Shown in pieces: positions 26,629 through 34,436 of a stretch of 64,000 nucleotides of DNA (within the stretch, counting starts at the first letter, position 1; each line of letters begins with the position of its first letter). The notes beneath the pieces are model-generated. The model saw nothing but the letters and a program-made list of their open reading frames with translations, ran no database searches and was not told the DNA's origin. Origin of the DNA: Syntrophomonas wolfei subsp. methylbutyratica (GTDB lineage Bacteria; Bacillota; Syntrophomonadia; Syntrophomonadales; Syntrophomonadaceae); NCBI RefSeq assembly GCF_001570625.1, contig NZ_BBQT01000003.1, positions 1-64,000 on the forward strand. The letters run 5' to 3'. The position numbers and the translations under genes were made by a program.

Positions 26629-26683
26629 TATGAAAAGTGAGGAGTAAGGGGTAAGGTGTCAAAAGGACCGTCCCCTTGACAAC
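26628..26683. repeat. Repeat B copy followed by REP-like family C element
   Basis: TATGAAAAGTGAGGAGTAAG then GGGTAAGG (family B) directly abuts TGTCAAAAGGACCGTCCCC TTGACA, where GTCAA and TTGAC flank the conserved ACCGTCCC core (family C). It fills the 122-base gap before ylqH. Confidence 0.6.
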
Positions 26684-26750
26684 TCCATCGGTGGTTGTAG
26701 TCCCTAGGCCATGGGTGGTTAGTACTAAGAGCAAATCGAGGAGATAATTC

Positions 26751-27020
26751 GTGAAAGAGAAAGATATGGAAAAAGCAGTAGCCCTACGCTATGATATGGA
26801 GAAGGATGAGGTGCCGGTAGTAGTAGCCAAGGGCCAGGGGTTTATTGCCGAAAAGATAAAGAAGGTAGCTAGGGAAAGCGGGGTTCCTATTAAAGAGGAT
26901 CGTGAACTGGCTGATTATCTCATGGCCCTGGATCTTTATGAGGAAATACCACCGGAGTTATATGCTGTGGTAGCAGAGATTCTGGCTTTTATTTATCGCA
27001 TGGATAAAAGATTTATATAG
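26751..27020 (+). CDS. ylqH: YlqH/FlhB-like C-terminal domain protein
   Basis: 89 residues, GTG start after GAGGAG. The sequence AVALRYDMEKDEVPVVVAKGQGFIAEKIKKVA with IKEDRELADYL is the cytoplasmic FlhB/EscU domain without a membrane part. The self-cleaving NPTH motif of true FlhB is not present. Pairs with the preceding YlqG-like gene, as in Bacillus. Confidence 0.88.
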   Translation: MKEKDMEKAVALRYDMEKDEVPVVVAKGQGFIAEKIKKVARESGVPIKEDRELADYLMALDLYEEIPPELYAVVAEILAFIYRMDKRFI

Positions 27021-27031
27021 AGGAATTATTA

Positions 27032-27379
27032 ATGAATAGAGAATTAGGTTTGTGGGGAGAAGAGCTGGCAGCACAATACCTGAGGAAAAAAGGATACAAG
27101 ATATTAGAGCGCAATTTTTTTACCCGCTATGGGGAGTTGGATCTGGTATGTGAAAAAGACGATAACATAGTTTTTGTGGAAGTTAAAACCAGGCGCAGCA
27201 CCCGCTTTGGAAGCCCGGAGGAGGCGGTTACACCTCGCAAAATAGGTAATCTAAAAAAAGCCGCTATTCTTTACCTTAAAAGCAGCCCGCGATTTTTCCC
27301 GGAAATCTCTTTTGATGTGGTTTCCATTCTTGTCGAGGATGGTAAGAGCAGAATAAATCATATAATCAATGCATTTTAA
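27032..27379 (+). CDS. yraN: YraN family (UPF0102) putative endonuclease
   Basis: 115 residues. LGLWGEELAAQYLRKKGYKILERNF, then the nuclease-like YGELDLVCEKDDNIVFVEVKTRRS (D...ExK pattern) and FDVVSI. Function in the cell is uncertain; the fold is restriction-endonuclease-like. Next to ylqH as in many Firmicutes. Confidence 0.93.
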   Translation: MNRELGLWGEELAAQYLRKKGYKILERNFFTRYGELDLVCEKDDNIVFVEVKTRRSTRFGSPEEAVTPRKIGNLKKAAILYLKSSPRFFPEISFDVVSILVEDGKSRINHIINAF

Positions 27380-27415
27380 CGAGTATTTCACTCTGATATT
27401 ATTGGAGGAATAGAC

Positions 27416-28234
27416 ATGCTTATTTATGGAAAAGATATCCGCGAGCAAATCAAGGAAAGAGTCCGCCAAACAGCTATAGAAGTTAAAATGGGTCTGGCTA
27501 TAATACGAGTGGGAGATGACCCCTCATCCCTGGCTTATGTGCGAGGAATTCGCAAATTTGCGGAAGAAACCGGGGTTAAGGCGGAGATTGTCAATCTGCC
27601 GGATAGTGTTGGAGAAAGGGAGCTTCTGAACACTATAGGGGATTTAAATAATAACTCTGTAATTACTGGAATTATGTTACAAACGCCCCTTCCGGCCGGT
27701 TTAAATGCCAGCCGTCTGATCAATGCCATTGACTTTGACAAAGATGTTGAAGGAATCCATAATTACAACCTGGGTAAGCTAATCAGCAAAGAGGAAGGAG
27801 TTAGACCCTGTACCCCCAAGGCGGTTATCTCCATGTTGAAGGCTCATGATATTCCCATCGAAGGCCAGAAGGTTACTATTATTGGCCGCAGCATGACGGT
27901 GGGCAGTCCGCTGGCACTTATGATGACAGCGGAAAATGCCACGGTTACTGTCTGTCATACTCGTACCAGGAAACTTAAAGAAGAGGCATTGCGTGCTGAT
28001 ATCCTGGTGGCTGCAGTCGGGAAAAGAGAGTTTGTTACTGCAGATATGGTACACAAAGATATGGTTGTTATAGATGTCGGTATCAATTTTGATGAGAATG
28101 GCAAAATGCTGGGTGATGTGCATGAAGAAGCCTGGAACCACTGCCGGGTAGCCAGCGCGGTTCCCGGAGGGATAGGGGTTATTACAGTGGCGGAGCTTTT
28201 TGATAACCTGCGAATTCTTAGCCAGAAGGCTTGA
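27416..28234 (+). CDS. folD: FolD-like methylenetetrahydrofolate dehydrogenase/cyclohydrolase
   Basis: 272 residues. LAIIRVGDDPSSLAYV, GIMLQTPLPAG, IDFDKDVEGIHNYNLGKL, PCTPKAV, IIGRSMTVGSPLA and VIDVGIN identify FolD. Oddities: the Y-V-x-x-K-x-K motif reads YVRGIRK, so the first Lys, which is the cyclohydrolase catalytic residue in the family, is Ile; and the usual PGGVGPMT loop reads PGGIGVIT. The Gln and Asp of the active site are retained. Possibly dehydrogenase-only or otherwise specialised. Confidence 0.88.
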   Translation: MLIYGKDIREQIKERVRQTAIEVKMGLAIIRVGDDPSSLAYVRGIRKFAEETGVKAEIVNLPDSVGERELLNTIGDLNNNSVITGIMLQTPLPAGLNASRLINAIDFDKDVEGIHNYNLGKLISKEEGVRPCTPKAVISMLKAHDIPIEGQKVTIIGRSMTVGSPLALMMTAENATVTVCHTRTRKLKEEALRADILVAAVGKREFVTADMVHKDMVVIDVGINFDENGKMLGDVHEEAWNHCRVASAVPGGIGVITVAELFDNLRILSQKA

Positions 28235-28279
28235 AGAAAATTGCAAATATTTGAGAAGTATTTTATGGTAAATGGGTTG

Positions 28280-28305
28280 GGGGGAGATATATCCCCCTAA
28301 ATTTT
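28280..28305 (+). terminator. Intrinsic terminator after folD
   Basis: GGGGGA-GATATA-TCCCCC followed by TAAATTTTT. The following 250 bases up to the permease gene contain no recognised gene or riboswitch core; a cobalamin or molybdate riboswitch was looked for and not seen. Confidence 0.75.
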
Positions 28306-28556
28306 TGGTCATTTTGAGATACCAAATCTTTCGCTCTATTAATAATTTAATTTGGGTGCTATAGTTTATTAGGGTTTTTATACGAAGATTTCGAACCTGC
28401 TAGTGTTGTAATTAGCGGTATTATCAGCCTTAATCATAGTTAAAGATAGTCTAAGTGCTAAGTTACGGATAAATTTTGGGCAACCAGGAATAACAAGAAA
28501 AATACCGGGTTTCCGAAGTTCCAACAGCTTAACTTAAGCCAAGTACTCTTGCAGGA

Positions 28557-29573
28557 GTGGGTATTACGAAAAAGAGAGTTATTTATTTGTTATTAATAAT
28601 ATCTCCTTTGCTTTGTATTTTTGCTTCCCTTTTTATTGGCAGATATCCGCTTTCCATAGACGAAGTAATCCGTATTCTATGGTGTAAAACGGCCCAACTG
28701 CCTTGCGAGGTTCTGGATATTAAGCAGACTATAGTCTGGGATATTCGATTGCCCCGGGCTATACTGGGAGCTTTGGTGGGAGGATGCCTGGCCATTAGTG
28801 GAGCGGCTTTTCAGGGGTTATTCCGTAATCCCCTGGTCAGTTCCGGTATTCTGGGGGTAAGCTCCGGGGCCGGTTTTGGTGCGGCTCTGGCCATAGTAAT
28901 GTTTAGCAGCGTGTCGTCCGCTACCTATATTTTTGCTTTTGCTTTTGGTACATTGGCGGTATTCTTAAGCTATATAATCGGCAGGGTCTATGATACCACT
29001 CCAACTATAATGCTGGTTCTGGGAGGGGTCATAGTATCATCGGTATTTTCTGCTCTTATTTCCTTGCTGAAATATGTGGCTGATCCCTATCAGCAATTGC
29101 CCGCCATAGTTTTCTGGCTAATGGGTAGTTTGGCTACAGCCAGGTATAGTGATATTGTAGCAGCTGGGTTACCGATGCTGGTGGGAATTGCCGGTCTTTT
29201 GGCTATACGCTGGAGGATTAACGTTTTATCCATGGGGGATAAGGAGGCCCATACCCTGGGGGTAAACCTGGCGGTGGATAAAGGACTGGTAATAATATCT
29301 GCTACTCTGGCCACGGCAGCGGCGGTTTCAGTTAGCGGGATCATCGGTTGGGTGGGATTGGTTATTCCCCATATCTGCCGCATGCTGGTAGGGAACGATA
29401 ACCGGGTATTGATTCCAGCCAGTCTTTCCATGGGAGCCTGTTTTCTTATACTGGTAGATGACCTGGGCCGGATTATAACTGGTTCGGAAATGCCTCTGGG
29501 TATCTTGACTGCGCTGGTGGGAGGCCCATTTTTTGTATGGCTGCTTAAGAAAACCAAAGGGGGCAACTGGTAA
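28557..29573 (+). CDS. FecCD-family ABC transporter permease
   Basis: About 338 residues, GTG start with GGAG immediately ahead (spacing poor; the real start may be a few codons later). Around ten membrane segments; motifs IRLPRAILGALVGGCLAISGAAFQGLFRNPL and the cytoplasmic GxxGWVGLVIPHICRMLVG loop are the BtuC/FhuB signatures. Imports a siderophore, heme, cobalamin or oxyanion. No periplasmic binding protein gene is adjacent, so the substrate cannot be assigned. Confidence 0.9.
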   Translation: MGITKKRVIYLLLIISPLLCIFASLFIGRYPLSIDEVIRILWCKTAQLPCEVLDIKQTIVWDIRLPRAILGALVGGCLAISGAAFQGLFRNPLVSSGILGVSSGAGFGAALAIVMFSSVSSATYIFAFAFGTLAVFLSYIIGRVYDTTPTIMLVLGGVIVSSVFSALISLLKYVADPYQQLPAIVFWLMGSLATARYSDIVAAGLPMLVGIAGLLAIRWRINVLSMGDKEAHTLGVNLAVDKGLVIISATLATAAAVSVSGIIGWVGLVIPHICRMLVGNDNRVLIPASLSMGACFLILVDDLGRIITGSEMPLGILTALVGGPFFVWLLKKTKGGNW

Positions 29574-29575
29574 GC

Positions 29576-30385
29576 ATGTCTCTCTTACAGGTAATAGAAG
29601 CCGGTTTCGGATATGAAAAACAGGAGATTTTTCGAAAACTTAATTTTCAGGTGGAAAAGGGTGAAGTATTCTGTCTTCTGGGACCAAATGGTTGTGGCAA
29701 AACTACCCTCCTTGATTGCATATTGGGAGTTCGCCAACTAAATGCAGGAAAAATCCTGTTAAATGGGCAGGATCTTAACACTTTTCGTTCAGGCCAGATA
29801 GCCCGCTATATTGCTTATGTGCCGCAGAGTCATGAACGCACTTTTCCCTATACGGTAATGGATATTGTAAAGATGGGGCGGGCTGCATATACCGGGAGGT
29901 TTTCTGCTCCCTCTAAATTAGATAAGGCCATAGCCAGAGAAGCCCTGGAGATGGTAGGGCTTTTTCATCTTCGCCACCGTCCTTACACTCAATTAAGTGG
30001 CGGTGAAGCTCAGTTAGTTATGGTGGCCCGGGCCTTAGCCCAGAAGACTCCCATGATTATCATGGATGAACCGACAGCCCATCTTGATTTTAAACATGAG
30101 CTTGAGGTACTGGAAACAATAGTTGAACTGGTTGGAGATAGTCAGATTTCCATTATTATGGCTACCCATTTTCCCAACCATGCCTTCTATTTTGAAAACA
30201 AGAAGCTCCCCACCCGGGTAGCCTTGATGCATGATCATAATTTTCTGGAGCTAGGGCGACCAAGCGAGGTAATTGCTGAAGAAAGCATGAAAACATTATA
30301 TGGGGTTAATACCAGGTTGATTTCCTGTGCTACAGGTGAACGAAATGAATTGAAGCAACTGGTTCCCATCAGTACCATAAGTTAG
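29576..30385 (+). CDS. ABC transporter ATP-binding protein (FecE/BtuD type)
   Basis: 269 residues, starting just after the permease stop. Walker A GPNGCGKTT, signature LSGGEAQLVMVARALAQ, Walker B MIIMDEPTAHLD, and H-loop ATHFPNH. The energising subunit for the preceding permease. Confidence 0.93.
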   Translation: MSLLQVIEAGFGYEKQEIFRKLNFQVEKGEVFCLLGPNGCGKTTLLDCILGVRQLNAGKILLNGQDLNTFRSGQIARYIAYVPQSHERTFPYTVMDIVKMGRAAYTGRFSAPSKLDKAIAREALEMVGLFHLRHRPYTQLSGGEAQLVMVARALAQKTPMIIMDEPTAHLDFKHELEVLETIVELVGDSQISIIMATHFPNHAFYFENKKLPTRVALMHDHNFLELGRPSEVIAEESMKTLYGVNTRLISCATGERNELKQLVPISTIS

Positions 30386-30416
30386 TTTGAGATTGTCTTT
30401 AAGGGGTTGTGTATTA

Positions 30417-31157
30417 ATGAAGATTCTAGTTGCTATAGATGATACGGATAATATTGATAGCAGGGGAACAGGGGAATTGGCTGATCTCCTGTCAAAATAT
30501 CTAGAAGAAAAGGGCTGGGGAAAAGGCGGAGCGGTAACTCGTCACCAGTTACTGGTTCACCCGGATATTCCCTATACATCTCATAATAGTTCCATGTGCT
30601 TTATGGCAGAAATAGAAGCAAGTTATTTAGCTGCATATATCGAGTATGCGGGGCATTTTTTGGAAAAGGAGCGTGCAGAGGGTTCAGACCCAGGCCTCTG
30701 TGTGGCTGCTATTGAACAGATTACTTTTCCAGATGAGTTGATAGACTTTGGCTACCGGGCCAAGCAAGTGGTTTTGACCAAAAACAATGCCTATGATCTG
30801 GCTAAAAGATTAGATATTCATTTGTCCGAACATGGTGGTAGCGGACAGGGGGTTATAGGGGCTTTAGCCGGGGTAGCTTTGCGTTTAACCGCTAATGATG
30901 GTCGCTTTCGAGGAAAATTGAAAGTAAAATCCAGAGATGATCTGCTTAGTGTAAGAGAAATAAAGAAGCAAACTCCGGTTACAGTAGTCAAGAGTTTGGA
31001 TGATATGCTTGTTCTGGATGATGATAGCATTATTCTCATGGGGGAAAAGTTGAAGGCGGTTTTGCTGGAAGGAGAATGTACTTTGCTGGTTGTTCCTACT
31101 GGTATGAATGATCCCAAATGGCAAAGCTGTGCAACCAGCCAGTTAAGGAAGTTTTGA
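30417..31157 (+). CDS. TiaS-like nucleotide-dependent domain protein
   Basis: 246 residues from ATG 30417 (AAGGGG 10 bases upstream). N-terminal VAIDDTDNIDSRGTGELADLL resembles the conserved IDDTDxxxxGT motif of archaeal TiaS (tRNA-Ile2 agmatidine synthetase) and its bacterial relatives, with a further HGGSGQGVIGALAGVALRL segment. Much shorter than TiaS and without its OB/zinc-ribbon C-terminus, so it is unlikely to be TiaS itself. Bacteria use TilS for that tRNA. Function unknown; the link to the ABC transporter is by position only. Confidence 0.65.
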   Translation: MKILVAIDDTDNIDSRGTGELADLLSKYLEEKGWGKGGAVTRHQLLVHPDIPYTSHNSSMCFMAEIEASYLAAYIEYAGHFLEKERAEGSDPGLCVAAIEQITFPDELIDFGYRAKQVVLTKNNAYDLAKRLDIHLSEHGGSGQGVIGALAGVALRLTANDGRFRGKLKVKSRDDLLSVREIKKQTPVTVVKSLDDMLVLDDDSIILMGEKLKAVLLEGECTLLVVPTGMNDPKWQSCATSQLRKF

Positions 31158-31167
31158 GGTGATTATT

Positions 31168-31374
31168 TTGAGCCACTGGATATTTACCGAAGAAGGTAAA
31201 TATGAATTTCGACAAGGTAAAGATGCCTGGAAAGAGGCAGCTCAGATAGCAGACCGGTGCCCACATTTCCAGCCCGATGAAGAGGAAGAGCAGGTAGCGG
31301 ATGAGAACTGTTCCTGCTACAATTGCCGTTACCGCAGATGGACTCAGAAATCTTTTTTATGTTTGAAGCTATAG
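31168..31374 (+). CDS. Small CxxC protein
   Basis: About 68 residues from TTG 31168 (GAGGTGA 6 bases upstream); a GTG at 31159 is also in frame. Contains CPHF and ENCSCYNCRYRRW, four cysteines that could hold a metal. Translationally close to the TiaS-like gene. I do not recognise the family. Confidence 0.55.
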   Translation: MSHWIFTEEGKYEFRQGKDAWKEAAQIADRCPHFQPDEEEEQVADENCSCYNCRYRRWTQKSFLCLKL

Positions 31375-31455
31375 ATGCTTAAGTCCTCCAGTTTATCCTA
31401 ATCCCAATTTTGAATATTGACTAAAACAACACTATCAGGGATAGGGGTTTGGCGT

Positions 31456-33867
31456 TTACTGTCTCCTGCTTATACCCTTCTTTATTTCTAAGAATAGCCG
31501 GACCAGCTCAGGATCAAACTGGCTGCCGGCACATCTGTGTATTTCCTGTAAGGCCAGGCTGGGACTGATTGCTGCCTTATAAGGACGCCCGCTTATCATG
31601 GCATTATAGGAGTCTATAATAGCCAGTATTCGTGCTCCCAGGGGAATTTCCTGCCCGGCAATTCCTTGGGGATAGCCAGTTCCATCCCAGCGTTCGTGAT
31701 GTGCCAGTATAGCTTCAGCAATGGCCAGTAATTCTGGGGTTGATTGGGCAATACGATAACCTGTTTCTGGGTGTTTTTTTATGATTTCCCATTCTCCCGG
31801 GGTTAAGGCTGCTTCTTTAAATAGGATTTCCGGGGATATAGTTATGATGCCGATATCGTGAAGAGAGGCTAAAAGAAGAAGGTTTTGCAGCTCATTCTTG
31901 GATAGACCGAGTAACATCCCTATATTTTTAGCGGTTTCTTGTTTATGTACAACATAGAACTGGCTTTTCCTGGTACGGGTACGAAGACTGTTTTCTAAAG
32001 ATAAAATGAAAGAGTTGCGAGTATTTTTACTCTCCTGAACTTTGTTGCTGTACATGCGATCATCAGTTTCTTTAATAATAGTGAATATGTTTTCATCAAC
32101 TGTCTCTTTGCTGGCTGTACCCAGGGCTATACTTACCTGAATAGGTTCACTCTCGCTTTGCTGGCAGGCATTTTTAATACGCTGGCAGAGCTGTAAAGCC
32201 TGCTGGTGAAAAGTATGGGGCAGAAGGATAATAAACTCATCGCCGCCCCAGCGGGCAATTATATCTTCCTGACGACATGAATCTTTAAGGATTTGGGTGG
32301 CACGAAGCAGAAGTCGATCTCCTTCCCGGTGCCCAAAGGCGTCATTTACCAGCTTTAAGCCATTAACATCACCAATAATAATACTAATGGGCAGATATTC
32401 TTTTTTATCCAGCCGTTTGACTTCTTCTTCAAAGAACGAGCGATTGTAAAGACCGGTTAGCTTATCAAAGTGACTTAAGTAACGGATTTTTTCCTCGGCC
32501 CTTCTTCTTTCGGTCACATCCCGTATGGATTCAATAGCTCCCACCCGGCGACCATTGGCGTCATATAACGGGGAAGCGGTACCGAACATATACAAGCCGG
32601 ATTGCGGACTGAATATCTCTCCAACCAGGGTTTCATCGCGCTTTTCAAGGGATAAATAACTATGTTTGAGTGGATGATCCGGATTCATTACCAGGTCAAT
32701 AAGCATGGGGCGCTTTGTTGCGAAAAAAGGGAGGGCATATTCGTAATTATCCTTTCCCAGTATATCTTCTCCTTTGATTCCGCTCATCTCTTCCATAGCC
32801 CGATTCCAGATTATCACCCGGCCTTGCTTGTCTATAGCAAAAGTAGCGTCAGGTAGAAAATCAATAATTGAGGCCAGGCGCTGTTCGGAATCCCGTAGGG
32901 CATTCTTCACCTGGCAACGGGTCCAGTAGAGAGCAATCATCTCTGCCAGCATGCGCAAGGTTTTTATATCCTCAGCTAGCCAGTGACGGGTGGACTGGTT
33001 GTCATCAAAGCCCAGAAAACCAACTAGTTCTGAATTTTTTAAACAAATAGGCACCACTAGCAGTGACTTGATTCCCTGGGATTGTAACAGGAATTTTTCA
33101 TTGTTTGCTTCCGCCGGGAGAGCATTTACATCTTCAATAACTATGTTTTCTCCATTTTTTAATCTTCCCAGCCACCAGGGAAAAAGGCTGCTGTCCAGGT
33201 CCTGCAACATTTCCTGGGCGGGCTCTATACCGGTTGCACACCACTCGTAGGTATTGCTAGATTTTTTACCTTCATCAAAAAACTCGAAAATATAAACCCG
33301 GTCCGCATTGACAGCTGCACTGACAATACTCATTATATGTATTAAATCAACATTATCAGCCGCCAGGAAAAACTGGGAGGCGGTAGCTATGGCCTCTTCC
33401 AGGTTTAAACGCTGCCGAACTGTTTCCTCTAACGCTTTGCGCTCACTTATGTCCCGGGAATAAAGCAGCAAAGCGACGGTATCGGCATCAAACTGGATTT
33501 TTTTACCACTGCTTTCCAGCCAGAGATATTGATTATCTTTCTTGAGGAAGCGGCATTCGCAGGTGCAGCCATCTTCAATCCCGGCTATCTGAATCGTCTC
33601 CAGAGCTCGAGTTAGGTCTTCCGGATGGATTAGATTCATGGGGTTTTTCCTCATCAATTCCTCTTTGCTCCATCCCAGGATTTTGGGCCCGGTAGAATTT
33701 ATGTACAGATAAGATAAGTCGGAAAGGTGATGAATGCTTATTATATCATTGGCGTTTTCAACCATTGTCATGTATTTTTGTTCGGACGAAGGCAGGGCCT
33801 CTTCCGAAAGCCGAAAAAACTCAAGAAAATCATCCAATAAGTTTTTGTTCTTAATGTCTTCTGGCAT
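31456..33867 (-). CDS. PAS-GAF-PAS-GGDEF-HD-GYP signalling protein
   Basis: 803 residues, GGGAGAAG before ATG. No membrane segment. PAS (about 25-140), GAF (about 165-320), PAS (about 325-450), GGDEF (about 455-610) with intact RWGGDEFIILL, and HD-GYP (about 625-795) with LHDIG and HHERWDGTGYPQG. It can in principle both make and degrade cyclic di-GMP. Transcribed alone on the minus strand. Confidence 0.93.
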   Translation of the reverse strand: MPEDIKNKNLLDDFLEFFRLSEEALPSSEQKYMTMVENANDIISIHHLSDLSYLYINSTGPKILGWSKEELMRKNPMNLIHPEDLTRALETIQIAGIEDGCTCECRFLKKDNQYLWLESSGKKIQFDADTVALLLYSRDISERKALEETVRQRLNLEEAIATASQFFLAADNVDLIHIMSIVSAAVNADRVYIFEFFDEGKKSSNTYEWCATGIEPAQEMLQDLDSSLFPWWLGRLKNGENIVIEDVNALPAEANNEKFLLQSQGIKSLLVVPICLKNSELVGFLGFDDNQSTRHWLAEDIKTLRMLAEMIALYWTRCQVKNALRDSEQRLASIIDFLPDATFAIDKQGRVIIWNRAMEEMSGIKGEDILGKDNYEYALPFFATKRPMLIDLVMNPDHPLKHSYLSLEKRDETLVGEIFSPQSGLYMFGTASPLYDANGRRVGAIESIRDVTERRRAEEKIRYLSHFDKLTGLYNRSFFEEEVKRLDKKEYLPISIIIGDVNGLKLVNDAFGHREGDRLLLRATQILKDSCRQEDIIARWGGDEFIILLPHTFHQQALQLCQRIKNACQQSESEPIQVSIALGTASKETVDENIFTIIKETDDRMYSNKVQESKNTRNSFILSLENSLRTRTRKSQFYVVHKQETAKNIGMLLGLSKNELQNLLLLASLHDIGIITISPEILFKEAALTPGEWEIIKKHPETGYRIAQSTPELLAIAEAILAHHERWDGTGYPQGIAGQEIPLGARILAIIDSYNAMISGRPYKAAISPSLALQEIHRCAGSQFDPELVRLFLEIKKGISRRQ

Positions 33868-33998
33868 ATATTTCTTCTCCCTGGTTATTAAATACTTTAG
33901 TAAGGGTTAAGGTGGAATATAGTAAGTGGTATAATATCTTATTGATTCTGATTTAGTAAAAATTTATGAATTAGAGAATATAAGCAGTATAATATTAT

Positions 33999-34130
33999 AA
34001 CGAGGTGAAGCATGTCCCCCGCTTCTTTAAGCGTTGTGTTCCTATTAACAAAACAAGCGGCGGGTCCTAATCCCTCGCCTCGTTGCAGCTATGTGTTGAA
34101 ACAGCCCCGTAGTTTCTTCTGATGCTTAAA
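33999..34130 (+). repeat. Repeat family A, copy 3 (shortened)
   Basis: AACGAGGTG (33999-34007) pairs with CGCCTCGTT (34076-34084); AAGCGGCGGG-TCCTAATCCC and the GATGCTTAAA tail are kept, but the central GAGCGAAGCGAAC block is missing and the small hairpin has decayed (GAAACAGC against GTAGTTTC). In the same 569-base gap, 34131-34380 is AT-rich without a gene. Confidence 0.8.
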
Positions 34131-34388
34131 TTGCTGGTATTACAAAGAGTAGCACAAAGAAAATAACTCTATAACAAATAGGACATATATCCTATTTTTC
34201 GTACTATGTTTCCTTTATACACCAAAATGGCATAAATGAGAAGTGTTTTTTGATAAATTAGTTATACTTTTCGCTATTTTCTGAATATTAGTTTACCTTA
34301 ATTTAATAGAATAGAAGCGAAAATCAATGATTTGCTCTTAATAAGCTTAACAATCAAATGAACGAGTTAAAATTATTACACTGAAATT

Positions 34389-34413
34389 GAGTCAGAGAAC
34401 CTTTCCCTGACTC
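34389..34413 (+). promoter_or_regulatory. Hairpin in the leader of the UbiB-family gene
   Basis: GAGTCAG-a-GAA-CCT-TTC-c-CTGACTC, 10 bp with one internal mismatch, ending 24 bases before the start codon. No T tract. May affect translation or mark transcript stability. Confidence 0.45.
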
Positions 34414-34436
34414 ATCCATTATGAAGAGGTTTTTAT

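Noticed and set aside
28306-28556. Possible cobalamin riboswitch ahead of the BtuC-like permease
   Set aside because: No B12-box (GCCACTG) or other conserved core is visible.
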